64,000 nt of DNA from FEN-1219 sp963744305 (GCA_963744305.1 CAVUTF010000046.1:186001-250000); one strand, 5' to 3'; positions 39,062 to 49,132 are shown, counted from the first letter of the stretch. The notes: generated by a model not told the origin, from the letters alone. A program made the numbers and translations.

Positions 39062-40507
39062 ATGCGACACCTACCCCTTTTTGCGGACCTCCAGGGTCGC
39101 CAATGCCTGGTCGTCGGCGGCGGCGCCGTTGCGGAACGGCGCGTGGCGCTCTTGCTCGAAGCGGGTGCGAAGGTCGCCGTCATCGCTTCCGAGCTCGCGA
39201 CTCAAACGTTGCGCGAGCTCGCTGCTGCGGGTCGCATTGAATACGCGCAGGGCGACTTCGCAGAGCAGTCGCTCGCGCCGTTCTGGCTGGTTGTCGCTGC
39301 GACGCACGATCGCGAGTTGAACGCGCGGATCGCGCACGCGGCCGAGGCTGCGCAGCGATTCTGCAACGTCGTGGATGATCCGGAGCTTTGCTCGTTCATC
39401 ATGCCGGCGATCGTGGACCGGGCGCCCGTCACGATCGCGATCGCGACGGGCGGTCACTCGCCGGTTTTGAGCCGCTGGATCAAGGGACTCGTCGAGGCGA
39501 GTCTCCCGCTTCATCTCGGAGCGCTCGCGGAGCTCGCCGGCCGTTGGCGCGGGCGCGTGCGCGCGGCGCTGCCGGATGCAACCGATCGCCGGCATTTTTG
39601 GGAGCGCCTGTTGGCATCGGAAGTGGCGGAGCACGTCTTCGCGGGACGCGGCGCTGCGGCGGAAGACGGCGTGCGTGCGGCGTTAGAGCGCTGGCAAACC
39701 GGCGGCGACGAGCAGCGCGGCGGCGAAGCCTACCTCGTCGGAGCGGGTCCCGGCCGAGCGGATCTGATCACGATCCGCGGACGGCAGCTGCTCGCGACCG
39801 CGGACGTCGTGCTCTACGACCGGCTCGTGAGCCCCGAGCTCTTGGCGTACGCGCGGCGCGATGCCGAGATGATCTGCGTCGGCAAGACGCCGGGCCGGCC
39901 ATCGATCACGCAAAAGCAGCTCAACCGCCTGCTCGTGCGGCAGGTCCAATCCGGCAAGCGGGTCTGCCGGCTCAAAGGCGGCGATCCGCTGATCTTCGGG
40001 CGCGGTGGCGAGGAGCTCGAGGCGCTTGCTTCGGCCGGGTTGCGGTTTCAGGTCGTGCCCGGCGTGTCGGCGGCGGAAGGCTGCGCGGCCTATGCCGGCG
40101 TCCCGTTGACCTTGCGCGGCGTCTCGCGCGCCGTGCTTTTCGCCACCGGTCATTCCCAAGGCGACGGCGCGGGCGCGCTCGCGGAGTTTCGTCCCGGAGA
40201 GACGCTCGCGCTGTACATGGGCGTCGCGCAGTACGGCCAAATCAGCGAAGAGTTGATCGCTCGCGGCCATGATCCCGAAACGCCCGTCGCCGTCGTCGAG
40301 AGCGGAACCACCGACGCTCAGCGCGTGATCCGCACCGTGCTGCGCAGCTTGGGGCAGGCGCAGGTTGCGCTCGAGATTCGTCCCCCGGCGCTCCTGCTGG
40401 TCGGGGAGACGACGCGCTACGCCGAACGCTACAGCTGGTTTGCGCCCAGCAAGTTGCAAACGTTCGAGGACGACTCGGCGCGCACACGCGCTCGTGTAAG
40501 CTACTGA
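39062..40507 (+). CDS. cysG: Siroheme synthase, trifunctional
   Basis: The frame is intact at 481 residues. The N-terminal precorrin-2 dehydrogenase/ferrochelatase half has the NAD motif LVVGGGAVAERRVALLL. The C-terminal SAM-dependent uroporphyrinogen-III methyltransferase starts at about residue 222 (AYLVGAGPGRADLITIRG) and includes RVCRLKGGDPLIFGRGGEE. It makes siroheme from uroporphyrinogen III for sulfite reductase, so it links the heme cluster's intermediate to sulfur assimilation. The ATG at 39062 matches the family start (M-x-x-LPLFADL). It is probably cotranscribed with cysK, 26 bases on. Confidence 0.95.
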   Translation: MRHLPLFADLQGRQCLVVGGGAVAERRVALLLEAGAKVAVIASELATQTLRELAAAGRIEYAQGDFAEQSLAPFWLVVAATHDRELNARIAHAAEAAQRFCNVVDDPELCSFIMPAIVDRAPVTIAIATGGHSPVLSRWIKGLVEASLPLHLGALAELAGRWRGRVRAALPDATDRRHFWERLLASEVAEHVFAGRGAAAEDGVRAALERWQTGGDEQRGGEAYLVGAGPGRADLITIRGRQLLATADVVLYDRLVSPELLAYARRDAEMICVGKTPGRPSITQKQLNRLLVRQVQSGKRVCRLKGGDPLIFGRGGEELEALASAGLRFQVVPGVSAAEGCAAYAGVPLTLRGVSRAVLFATGHSQGDGAGALAEFRPGETLALYMGVAQYGQISEELIARGHDPETPVAVVESGTTDAQRVIRTVLRSLGQAQVALEIRPPALLLVGETTRYAERYSWFAPSKLQTFEDDSARTRARVSY

Positions 40508-40533
40508 TCTGAATCGCGCGAGAACGAAAACGC

Positions 40534-41490
40534 ATGATCTACGAAAGCATTCTCGACACGATCGGCAACACTCCGGTCGTGAAGCTGCAGAGAATCGCGC
40601 CGAAGCACGTGACGATCTACGTCAAGATCGAGGCGTTCAATCCGCTCGGCTCGGTGAAAGACCGGCTCGCGCTCGCGATCATCGATGACGCCGAGCGCCG
40701 CGGCCTGATCGAGCCGGGACAAACCGTGATCGAGGCGACGTCCGGCAACACCGGCATAGCACTCGCGATGGTATGCGCCGCGAAGGGCTATCCGTTCGTG
40801 GCCACGATGGTCGAGACGTTTTCGGTCGAGCGCCGCAAGATCATGCGAGCGCTCGGCGCGAAGGTCATCTTGACGCCGGCGGCCGAACGCGGCTCGGGCA
40901 TGGTGCGCCTTGCCCAAGCTCTCGCGGACAAGCACGGCTGGTTCCTCGCGCGGCAGTTCGAGAACCCGGCGAACCCCGCATTTCATCGCCAGACCACGGG
41001 GCCGGAGATCTTGCGGGACTTCGCGGGCCGGAGGCTGGACTATTGGGTCACGGGCTGGGGTACCGGCGGAACGCTGACCGGCGCCGGCGAGATGCTCAAG
41101 CTTGCTCGCCCAGAGGTCATGATCGTGGCGACCGAGCCCGCCGGCGCGTCCCTGCTCGGGGGCAAGGAATGGGCACCCCACAAAATTCAAGGCTGGACTC
41201 CGGATTTTCTGCCCGACGTATTGAACCCGAAGGTGTTCGATCAGCTCTTACCCGTGACGGACGAGGAAGGCAAGGCGATGGCGCGGCGCCTCGCGCGCGA
41301 GGAAGGGATCTTCGTCGGCATCTCGGCCGGCGCGACCCTGGCGGCCGCGATGAAGGCGGCCGAGCGGGCGGAAGCTGGCTCCGTGTTGCTCGCGATGCTG
41401 CCCGACACGGGCGAACGGTATCTCGGCACGTATTTGTTCGACGACTTGAGCGCGGGCTCGGACGACGAGTGGCTCGCGAGCCTGGGATAA
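40534..41490 (+). CDS. cysK: Cysteine synthase A (O-acetylserine sulfhydrylase)
   Basis: The frame is intact at 318 residues. The PLP lysine is in NPLGSVKDRLALAII, the phosphate loop in WGTGGTLTGAGEML, and the substrate loop in VIEATSGNTGIAL. EPAGASLLGGKEWAPHKIQG follows the CysK rather than the CysM pattern. It makes cysteine from O-acetylserine and sulfide in the cytoplasm. It follows cysG directly, completing a sulfate-to-cysteine set with cysH. The ATG at 40534 begins MIYESILDTIGNTP, the normal family start. Confidence 0.93.
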   Translation: MIYESILDTIGNTPVVKLQRIAPKHVTIYVKIEAFNPLGSVKDRLALAIIDDAERRGLIEPGQTVIEATSGNTGIALAMVCAAKGYPFVATMVETFSVERRKIMRALGAKVILTPAAERGSGMVRLAQALADKHGWFLARQFENPANPAFHRQTTGPEILRDFAGRRLDYWVTGWGTGGTLTGAGEMLKLARPEVMIVATEPAGASLLGGKEWAPHKIQGWTPDFLPDVLNPKVFDQLLPVTDEEGKAMARRLAREEGIFVGISAGATLAAAMKAAERAEAGSVLLAMLPDTGERYLGTYLFDDLSAGSDDEWLASLG

Positions 41491-41500
41491 AATCACATCG

Positions 41501-42649
41501 ATGTCTGATCCAACCAACGGGGGCCGTGAACGCGCGTACAAGGAGCTGCGCCAGTCGGAGGAGCTCCACCGCGCGACTTTGGAAAACATCTCCGACGCGG
41601 TTTTTCTGACGAACGATCAGGACCATTTCACGTTCATTTGCCCGAACGTCGACGTCATCTTCGGCTACTCCCCCGATGAAGTGCACACGATGAGCCGGAT
41701 CAACGTCCTGCTCGGCGACAATCTGTTCGATCACGCGGACCTCGTGGCGCGCGGCGAAATCAGAAACATCGAACGCGACGTCAAGGCCAAGTCAGGCGCG
41801 CGGCGCACGGTCCTCGTTCACGTGAAATCGGTATCCATCAGCGGCAGCACCGTGTTGTATTGCTGCCGGGACATTACGGAGCTCAAGCACGCGGAGGAAG
41901 ACCTACGGGCGTTGCGCTCGGAGCTTGCGCACTCCACGCGCCTCGCGCTCGTCGGTCAGCTCATGGCTTCGATCACGCACGAAGTGAAACAGCCGCTCAC
42001 CGCGATCGTCGCCAATGCAAGCGCCGGCCTCTTCATCATGGCTCGGGAATCGGCACCTTACGCCGAGGGGCTGCGCGACATCTTCCAGGACATCATCGAA
42101 GGGGGCCGCTTGGCCGAAGACATCATTCAGCGGCTGCAGGCGCTCGCGCGCAAGCGGCCGTTGGTGCTGCAGACCCTCGATGTCAACCAGCTCGCCATCG
42201 ACACCTTGCGCTTCATCGAAGGCGACGCGAAACGCCGGCAGGTCACCACCCGAGCGGAGCTCGAGCCTGCACTGCCGGTCGTGCAGGCTGACCGGGTTTG
42301 CTTACAGCAAGTCCTGCTGAGCCTCACGCTGAATGCCATGGACGCGATGGACCAGCTCGATACCGGGAACCGCGAGGTGCTGCTGCGGACGCGGCGAACC
42401 GAGGACGCGGTCGAGCTCAGCGTGAGCGACACAGGCCACGGCATCGCGGCCGATGCCCTATCGAGGCTTTTCGAGCCGTTCTTCACGACCAAGGACGAGG
42501 GGCTCGGCTTGGGTCTTGCGATTTCGCGGTCGATCATCGAGGCGCACGAAGGCCGGATCTGGGCGGAGAATGACGGCCGCGGCGCAACGTTTCACGTGAG
42601 CCTGCCATCGAAAATGCGTGCGCCGGGCAGCGCAGCCTCGGCGAAGTAA
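41501..42649 (+). CDS. PAS-domain sensor histidine kinase, orphan
   Basis: The frame is intact at 382 residues, soluble, with no membrane segment. The PAS domain covers residues ~20-130 (ATLENISDAVFLTNDQDHFT, FGYSPDEVHTMSRINVL, with YCCRDITELKHAEEDL closing it). The kinase core has the phosphoacceptor ASITHEVKQPLTAIVANA, the N box LTLNAMDAMDQ, and the ATP lid VSDTGHGIAADAL with GLGLGLAISRSIIEAHEG. Its SITHEVKQPL box resembles FixL/DctB-type kinases. It starts ten bases after cysK, so it is cotranscribed with sulfur genes, yet no response regulator is adjacent. The signal and partner are unknown. Confidence 0.88.
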   Translation: MSDPTNGGRERAYKELRQSEELHRATLENISDAVFLTNDQDHFTFICPNVDVIFGYSPDEVHTMSRINVLLGDNLFDHADLVARGEIRNIERDVKAKSGARRTVLVHVKSVSISGSTVLYCCRDITELKHAEEDLRALRSELAHSTRLALVGQLMASITHEVKQPLTAIVANASAGLFIMARESAPYAEGLRDIFQDIIEGGRLAEDIIQRLQALARKRPLVLQTLDVNQLAIDTLRFIEGDAKRRQVTTRAELEPALPVVQADRVCLQQVLLSLTLNAMDAMDQLDTGNREVLLRTRRTEDAVELSVSDTGHGIAADALSRLFEPFFTTKDEGLGLGLAISRSIIEAHEGRIWAENDGRGATFHVSLPSKMRAPGSAASAK

Positions 42650-42659
42650 TCGACGAAAT

Positions 42660-42752
42660 TGGCGGAGAGGGAGGGATTCGAACCCTCGAAGGACCTTTTG
42701 AGTCCTTACTCCCTTAGCAGGGGAGCGCTTTCGACCACTCAGCCACCTCTCC
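42660..42752 (-). tRNA. serT-like: tRNA-Ser (anticodon GCU)
   Basis: Read on the minus strand, it begins GGAGAGGTGGCTGAGTGG and has the anticodon arm CCCTGCTAAGGG (anticodon GCU), a long class II variable arm, the T arm GGGTTCGAATCCC, and acceptor 3' strand CTCTCC, discriminator G and encoded CCA. It lies beside csrA, as in many Gammaproteobacteria. Confidence 0.95.
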
Positions 42753-42816
42753 GGTAGCGGGACCCGCGCGTCGTGTGGCGGAGATTCTAACGACTGGCCG
42801 CGAGAATCGCGACGCG

Positions 42817-42859
42817 AAAAAAAGCGGCGAGCGGCGGACGCGCGAAAAGCGTGCCGCCG
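42817..42859 (-). terminator. Candidate Rho-independent terminator of csrA
   Basis: On the minus strand, CGGCGG and CCGCCG form a stem supported by an inner ACGC/GCGT pairing. After eight more bases comes a run of seven T. It lies about 20 bases after the csrA stop. The gap between stem and T run is longer than ideal, so confidence is moderate. Confidence 0.4.
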
Positions 42860-42879
42860 AGCGCTTGGCGTTCCGTTTC

Positions 42880-43095
42880 CTACTGGTGAACGGCGCCGAC
42901 GGCCTGGGGTCGCTGCTGCGCTTCCTCAGTCTGTTCGCGCTTGATGCGCTCGAAGATCTCTTCGCGGTGCACCGCTACTTCTCTGGGAGCGTTGACACCA
43001 AGGCGGACTTGATTGCCTTTAACACCGAGGACCGTCACGGTGACATCGTTGCCGATGACTACCGTTTCCCCAACCCGTCGGGTCAAGATCAGCAT
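42880..43095 (-). CDS. csrA: Carbon storage regulator CsrA
   Basis: The frame is intact at 71 residues, starting MLILTRRVGETVVIG with the conserved VKGNQVRLGVNAPREVAVHR and EIF. The Arg of VAVHREEI and the first-strand LTRR make the RNA-binding surface that recognises GGA in loops of mRNA leaders. It is a global post-transcriptional regulator. AAGGAG sits six bases before the ATG. It lies in its usual gammaproteobacterial place between alaS and tRNA-Ser. The 288-base gap upstream presumably holds its own promoter. Confidence 0.96.
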   Translation of the reverse strand: MLILTRRVGETVVIGNDVTVTVLGVKGNQVRLGVNAPREVAVHREEIFERIKREQTEEAQQRPQAVGAVHQ

Positions 43096-43383
43096 TACAA
43101 ACTCCTTCTCACCCCGCCGACCCTTGCCGCATCCTGCGGACGCTAGATTCGGGCGGGCGCCCTTCAGTCCGCGAGCCTTTTTCTTCTTGAGATCGCGAGG
43201 CTCGTCAGACGTCCGTGGCTAGGCCGGCCGTGTTTATTTGTTACCGTTTTGGCCGGTCCCCCTGGTCGCAGCTCACCATGTCGGCGATTTGCGACGGACC
43301 AATGGTAATGCATTTCCGAAGGAAATCATCGATATTTCGCGTTTAGACGTAATCCAAGCCCGCGAAGGGAAGCAGCACGCGCG

Positions 43384-45991
43384 CTAAGCCGCGGCCGAAA
43401 CGAGGCCGGCCACGAGCGCGAGCGCCTGGTCGACGGCCTCGGGCTTGTTGCCGCCGGCCTGGGCAAAATCGGCTCGGCCGCCGCCGCGGCCGCCCACGAG
43501 CTCGGCCACGGGTCGGATCAGGTCGCCCGCCTTCAGCGTGGCCGTCAGGTCCTTCGTGACTCCGGCGACGAGGTGCACTTTGTCACCTTCGACCGCGCCG
43601 AGAACGACGACGCCGGAGCCGAGCCGATCCTTGAGCTGGTCGGCCGCATCGCGCAGCGCTTTCGCATCGGCGCCGTCGAGGCGAGCCGCGACGACCTTGA
43701 TGCCGTTCACGATTTGAGCGTGGTCGAGCAAATCACGCCCGCCGCCGGTCGCAAGCTTGCGGCGTAAAGTCGCTATCTCGCGCTCGAGCGAGCGCGAGCG
43801 TTCGAGAAGCTGAGTCACTTTGGTGGCGACGTCGTCGCGACCGGACTTCACCAGTCCCGCAACCTCCTTGAGCAGCGCCTCGTTCGCGTTGACGAAGTCC
43901 AACGCGCCGCGGCCCGCGACGGCCTCGATGCGCCGCACTCCGGCGGCGATACCGCTTTCCGACAGAATTTTGAACAGCCCGATGTCCCCCGCGCGGCTCA
44001 CGTGGGTGCCGCCGCACAGCTCGGTGGAGAAATCGCCGATCTTGAGAACCCGCACTCGATCGCCGTACTTGTCGCCGAAGAAAGCGAGCGCGCCCGCAGC
44101 AACGGCTTCCTCATAAGGAACGACGCGAATATGCGCGTCGCTGTTCAACCGGATCTGCTCGTTGACGAGCTCCTCGATCCTCGTGAGCTCGACCGCCCCA
44201 ACGGGCTCATAGTGCGAGAAGTCGAAGCGCAGCCTATCGGGCGCGACGAGCGAGCCCTTTTGCTGAACGTGCTCGCCGAGCACGGCCCGCAGCGCCGCGT
44301 GCAGCAGATGCGTCGCGGAATGATTCAGCACGATCGCTGCGCGCCGCTCGGCATCGACATCGGCTTGCACGCGGTCCCCGATCGCGAGGCGGCCCACCTC
44401 GAGCGTGCCGATGTGGCCGAAGGCGGCCCCGAACTTCTGCGTATCGGTCACCACGAACCGCGCCGCATCATTCGTGAGCGTGCCCGTGTCTCCCACCTGG
44501 CCGCCGCTCTCGGCGTAGAAAGGCGTGCGCTCGAGAACCACCGTGCCCGACTCTCCCGCGGCGAGGGCCTGCACCGGTTGACCGTCTGCGCCGAGCAGCG
44601 CGGTGACCGGCACCGTAAGCTGCAGCGTCTCGTAGCCGAGGAACTCGGTCGGCTGCTCGAACGTCGGGCGACCGCCCGCAGAGACCGTGAACCGGCTCGC
44701 TTTGCGCGCGCGCTCGCGTTGCGCGTCCATCTGCCGCTCGAACCCCGCGTGGTCGGTCGAAAGCCCCCGCTCGCGGGCGATGTCGGCGGTCAGGTCCTCC
44801 GGAAACCCGTACGTGTCGTACAGCTTGAACACGGTGTCACCGGGAATCACGCCGCCTGCGGACAATCCGCCGATCGCGTCCTCGAGCAAGCGCATGCCCT
44901 GCGCCAGCGTTTCCGCGAATCGCTGCTCCTCTTGCCGCAACACGCGCTCGACGTGGGCGCGGCGCTTCACGAGCTCCGGATACGCGGCGCCCATCTCCGC
45001 TTCGAGATCCCTCACGAGCGTGTAGAAGAACGGTTCCTCCTGCCCGAGCTTGTAGCCGTGGCGAATTGCGCGACGGATGATCCGTCGCAACACGTAGCCG
45101 CGGCCTTCGTTGCCGGGCACGACGCCGTCGGCGATCAGGAACGAGCAAGCGCGGATGTGATCCGCGATGACGCGCAGCGAGCTGCTTGCGAGATCGCGCG
45201 TGTGCGTCGCAGCCGCAGCGGCCTTGATTAGATTGCGGAACAGGTCGATCTCATAGTTCGAGTGCACGTCTTGCATGACGGCGGCGAGGCGCTCGAGGCC
45301 CATGCCGGTGTCCACCGACGGCTTCGGCAGCGGCGTCATCGTGCCGCTCGCATCGCGCTCGAACTGCATGAACACGAGATTCCAGATCTCGACGTAGCGG
45401 TCACCCTCCGCTCTCGGGTGTTCCCGGAGGCCCGCCGGCGACTTCCGGGCCGTGATCGTAGAAGATCTCGCTGCACGGTCCGCACGGGCCTGTGTCGCCC
45501 ATCGCCCAGAAGTTGTCGGACACGCCGAGGCGGGCGAATCGGCTTTTTGCGACGCCTATGTCGTCGAGCCAGATCTTGGCGGCCTCGTCGTCCTCCTCGT
45601 AGACGGTGCACCACAGCCGCTCGGGCGGCAGCTGCAGCACGCCGGTCACGAAATCCCAAGCGTGATGGATCGCCTCGCGCTTGAAGTAGTCGCCGAAGCT
45701 GAAGTTGCCGAGCATCTCGAAGAACGTGTGATGCCGTGCCGTGTAGCCGACGTTCTCGAGATCGTTGTGCTTACCGCCCGCGCGCACGCAGCGCTGCGAG
45801 CTCACGGCGCGCGGAATCGCCCGCGTCTCGCGGCCGAGGAAGACGTCCTTGAATTGCACCATGCCGGCATTCGTGAACAGCAACGTGGGGTCGTTCGCGG
45901 GCACCAAGGACGAGCTCGGAACGATTTCATGGCCGCGTTTCGCGAAGAAATCGAGAAAGGCCTGCCGCAACTGGCTGCTCGTGACACTCAT
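43384..45991 (-). CDS. alaS: Alanine--tRNA ligase
   Basis: The protein has about 868 residues. The class II catalytic domain opens the protein (LRQAFLDFFAKRGHEIVPSS, TFFEMLGNFSFGDYFKREAI, MGDTGPCGPCSEIFYDHGP). The editing domain keeps the zinc/proofreading residues (LNHSATHLLHAALR, and LCGGTHVSRAGDIG with its Cys and His). The C-Ala domain ends the protein (GRGGGRADFAQAGGNKPEAV). One frame change near 45415 separates the first ~195 residues from the rest. The ATG at 45991 (MSVTSSQLRQAFLDFF) is the family start. It is flanked by recX and csrA in the standard order. Confidence 0.95.
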
Positions 45992-46045
45992 CTGCTGCTC
46001 GAATGGCGCCGTGCGCGCGGGTCATCCGTAACCGGGGACAGCAAA

Positions 46046-46528
46046 CTAATCGGAATCCTCTTGAAGTTCCAGTGCCGCCTGGATTTGGCTGCTTTCAAAG
46101 CCGCGGTACTGCAAAAATCGGGCTTGGCGAGCGCGCTCCTTGAAATCCCGCGGCGGGGCGGGTCCGAAGCGCTTGCGGCGGGCAGCGCGGGCGGCCTCGA
46201 CCCAATCGACGTCCTCTCCGCGCACGGCCTTGGCCGCCTCCGGCCCGTCGATCCCCCGCTCGTTGAGCTCCGCGCGGATCCGAATCGGTCCCTGCCCCTT
46301 CGCTACGCGCGTGCGGACGAAGCTGTCGGTGAATCGCGCCGCCGCGAGCGCACCGGTGCCTTCCAGCGCGTCCAACGTGGCGGCGATCTCCGCGGCCGGA
46401 AAGCCGCGCGCCTTGAGCTTGCGATCGAGCTCGAAGCGGCTGTGCTCGCGGCGCGCGAGCAGATCGAGCGCGAGGCGCTTGCTGGCCGCACGTTCCGGGC
46501 CTGCAGCCTCAGGCTTGGAGCGCCGCAC
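46046..46528 (-). CDS. recX: Regulatory protein RecX
   Basis: The frame is intact at 160 residues, with three-helix repeats (ALDLLARREHSRFELDRKL, TDSFVRTRVAKGQGPIRI, KERARQARFLQYRGFESSQI). RecX binds RecA filaments and limits their growth. The start at 46528 overlaps the recA stop by 20 bases, so it is translated from the recA transcript. The RecX length is standard. Confidence 0.92.
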   Translation of the reverse strand: MRRSKPEAAGPERAASKRLALDLLARREHSRFELDRKLKARGFPAAEIAATLDALEGTGALAAARFTDSFVRTRVAKGQGPIRIRAELNERGIDGPEAAKAVRGEDVDWVEAARAARRKRFGPAPPRDFKERARQARFLQYRGFESSQIQAALELQEDSD

Positions 46529-47558
46529 CCTCCTCCTCGATCGTGACCTCGACCGGGCCTTGGACCTTCTTCGGCAACTGCGCGGCGCGAATTTGCTTCT
46601 CGATGTCGGCGGCGATGTCCCGATGCTCGAGCAAGAAGTCGCGGGCGTTCTCCTTGCCCTGGCCGATGCGGTCGCCCTTGAAGCTGTACCACGAGCCCGA
46701 TTTCTCGATGATGTTGTGCTTCACGCCGAGATCGACGATCTCGCCTTCGCGCGAGATACCGGTTCCGTAGAGGATCTCGAACTCGGCGATCCTGAACGGC
46801 GGCGCGACCTTGTTCTTCACGACTTTTACGCGCGTCTCGCTGCCGATGACCTCCTCGCCCTTCTTGATCGCGCCGATCCGGCGGATATCGAGCCGTACCG
46901 AGGAGTAGAACTTGAGCGCGTTGCCGCCCGTCGTGGTCTCGGGGTTGCCGAACATCACGCCGATCTTCATCCGAATCTGGTTGATGAAGATCACGAGGCA
47001 ATTCGAGCGTTTGATGTTGCCCGTGAGCTTGCGCAGCGCTTGGGACATCAGGCGCGCCTGCAACCCGACGTGCAAGTCGCCCATTTCGCCTTCGATCTCG
47101 GCCTTCGGCGTGAGCGCCGCCACGGAGTCGACGACGATCACGTCGACGGCGCCCGAGCGCACGAGCATGTCGGTGATCTCGAGCGCCTGCTCGCCCGTGT
47201 CGGGCTGCGAGATCAAGAGGTCGTCGACGTTCACGCCGACCTTGCTCGCGTAGAGCGGATCGAGAGCGTGCTCGGCGTCGACGAACGCGGCGGTGCCGCC
47301 CTCCTTCTGGATCTCGGCGACCACCTGCAACGTCAGCGTCGTCTTGCCCGAGGACTCGGGGCCATAGATCTCGACCACGCGGCCGCGCGGCAAACCGCCG
47401 ACGCCGAGCGCGATGTCGAGGCCGAGCGAGCCCGTGGACACGACGTCGATGTCGCGTGCGGCGATCGCGTCGCCCAAGCGCATGACGGAGCCCTTGCCGA
47501 ATTGCTTCTCGATTTGGCCCAGCGCGGCGGAAAGAGCTTTCTTGCGGTTGTCGTCCAT
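46509..47558 (-). CDS. recA: Recombinase RecA
   Basis: The frame is intact at 349 residues. The Walker A motif is at residues ~66-73 (GPESSGKT), the Walker B region at VIVVDSVAALTPKAEIEG, and loop 2 at FINQIRMKIGVMFGNPETT. The N-terminal DDNRKKALSAALGQIEKQFG is the usual start. It forms the ATP-dependent strand-exchange filament and triggers LexA self-cleavage where LexA exists. In the 120 bases upstream I see no canonical CTG-N10-CAG LexA box; TATGGAATAAT resembles a -10 element. Confidence 0.97.
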   Translation of the reverse strand: MDDNRKKALSAALGQIEKQFGKGSVMRLGDAIAARDIDVVSTGSLGLDIALGVGGLPRGRVVEIYGPESSGKTTLTLQVVAEIQKEGGTAAFVDAEHALDPLYASKVGVNVDDLLISQPDTGEQALEITDMLVRSGAVDVIVVDSVAALTPKAEIEGEMGDLHVGLQARLMSQALRKLTGNIKRSNCLVIFINQIRMKIGVMFGNPETTTGGNALKFYSSVRLDIRRIGAIKKGEEVIGSETRVKVVKNKVAPPFRIAEFEILYGTGISREGEIVDLGVKHNIIEKSGSWYSFKGDRIGQGKENARDFLLEHRDIAADIEKQIRAAQLPKKVQGPVEVTIEEEGAALQA

Positions 47559-47679
47559 GCTGTCGTCCCAGTGAGCGGCGGAGATTAGAGGCGAAGAAAC
47601 GGATGCGGGAAGCGCGGACGGATTATTCCATAGATCGAGCCGCGCGGCAGCCGCGATTTACGCGGCCGGCGGCGAGAAA

Positions 47680-49038
47680 TCAGCGGCTGCGCCGTGCGGC
47701 CTTGACGAAGTCGAAGAACGAGTCGACGGTCGACTCGTCCCCGCCTTCCACGATCAGCACGTCGCGGCCATCCCGCGACACGCGCGTCGGCTCGTCCGCA
47801 CCTTCGTACTTCAGCGCGAGCAAGCGGCCGTAGCCTTCCGCGAATTCCTCGGCATCGGCCTCGGAATCCCATGACGTGTACATGAGCAGCAACAACCGAC
47901 CCGAGTCGCGGTGCTTGAACACCGCATAGCGATCCCCGTCCCAGCCGCCGGCCACCGCCGGGGCCTCGGCGCCTAGACCGTGCTCGGCGAAAACGATTCG
48001 CCATTGAATCTCCCCAAGCACGTTTTGCTCCAGCAAGTCCCAGCCAGCGAAAAGCGTGTCGTTGTCGAATGCAGGCCAGTCGATCGTCGTTGGCGAATCG
48101 CGTGCAAACCACTTGTCGGGGTGGAGAATCTGCTCGGTCGAAGCCGGGGGATACTCTTCGTAGAGCTTCTCGACCTCCGTCCAACCGCCGGCGTGCACTT
48201 CGAACACGAAGCTCAGCCCCTTGAGATAGGCGCCCACCATCGTTTCGATCACGAACATCGGGATCTCCGCGGCTGCATCGATCGCGGCCGCAAGGTCCCC
48301 GCCGTGTTCTTCGCCTAGCAGCGCGGCGACCTGAGGCTCCTCGAGCGCAGCGCGCATCGCAGCCATGTCCATGCCGCTTTGCAGCCGAACCACTTCCGCC
48401 AGAACCGGTCGCGCTGGCACGCTCCCAAGTGTGTTCGCCAACGCCCACAGCGTCATCACGTACGTTGCCTCACCCTCCACGACCGCTTGGCGCGCGAGCA
48501 GCTGATCGTCGTTCAGAGAACGGTCGCGCTGCCCGTCGAACATGTACGTCGCGAGATCGAAGTACTGATCCTGGAAGCCGTGGTAAAGCTCGTGCGCGTA
48601 GAACATGCCCATCGCCGCTTCGGGCAGATCCTGCATCAACACGAAGAAGGCCTTTTCCTCGGGATCGTAGTAGGCGGCGGCCTGGGAAGTCATGACCGAC
48701 TTCATCAGTGCCTCCAGATGCAGAGGCTCCGGAGCCGAATATAGGCCCAGCTTGCGCGCAATCGAGTCATAGTGAAGCGCGACCTGGGGCGGAATGTTCT
48801 GGGCGATCGCACCATCGATATACCCGCCGAACGCTTCCACAGATTGATTCTCGGCACGCACCGGAGCCTTGAACGGCAAACCACGGATTTCGGCGACCTC
48901 GGCCTGGATCTGGTCCGCGAGCGCCTGAGGTCCGATCGCCGGCCTTGCGCCGTCTACGGCTTGCGCATCGACAGTGCCGATGCGTGCACAACAAACGACT
49001 ACCGCAACGGCGCGACATGATTTGCCAAACTTGCGCAT
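47680..49038 (-). CDS. Secreted HExxH protein of unknown function
   Basis: The frame is intact at 452 residues. A signal peptide (AVAVVVCCARIGTVDA) precedes a helical protein with MFYAHELYHGFQDQYFDLA, a gluzincin-type HExxH, followed ~35 residues later by RQAVVEGEATYVMTLWALA, whose Glu could be the third zinc ligand. This suggests a periplasmic or membrane-associated metallopeptidase-like protein, but the family is not one I can name. The C-terminal half (GGWDGDRYAVFKHRDSGRLL) looks like a small beta domain. The ATG at 49038 was chosen for the signal peptide. It sits upstream of recA on the same strand. Confidence 0.7.
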   Translation of the reverse strand: MRKFGKSCRAVAVVVCCARIGTVDAQAVDGARPAIGPQALADQIQAEVAEIRGLPFKAPVRAENQSVEAFGGYIDGAIAQNIPPQVALHYDSIARKLGLYSAPEPLHLEALMKSVMTSQAAAYYDPEEKAFFVLMQDLPEAAMGMFYAHELYHGFQDQYFDLATYMFDGQRDRSLNDDQLLARQAVVEGEATYVMTLWALANTLGSVPARPVLAEVVRLQSGMDMAAMRAALEEPQVAALLGEEHGGDLAAAIDAAAEIPMFVIETMVGAYLKGLSFVFEVHAGGWTEVEKLYEEYPPASTEQILHPDKWFARDSPTTIDWPAFDNDTLFAGWDLLEQNVLGEIQWRIVFAEHGLGAEAPAVAGGWDGDRYAVFKHRDSGRLLLLMYTSWDSEADAEEFAEGYGRLLALKYEGADEPTRVSRDGRDVLIVEGGDESTVDSFFDFVKAARRSR

Positions 49039-49132
49039 CAGGGACCTTCTGTTCTTGGACCGACCCGAAGAGTATAGGTACCGACCCAACTTCATCGCGG
49101 TGACTTGCCGCACAGGGCGGTGCGCGCATTGG

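Noticed and set aside
43298..43306. ACCAATGGT between alaS and csrA, the complement of the core of the cysB palindrome
   Set aside because: It is only nine bases, not extended on either side, and unrelated genes flank it; chance is sufficient.
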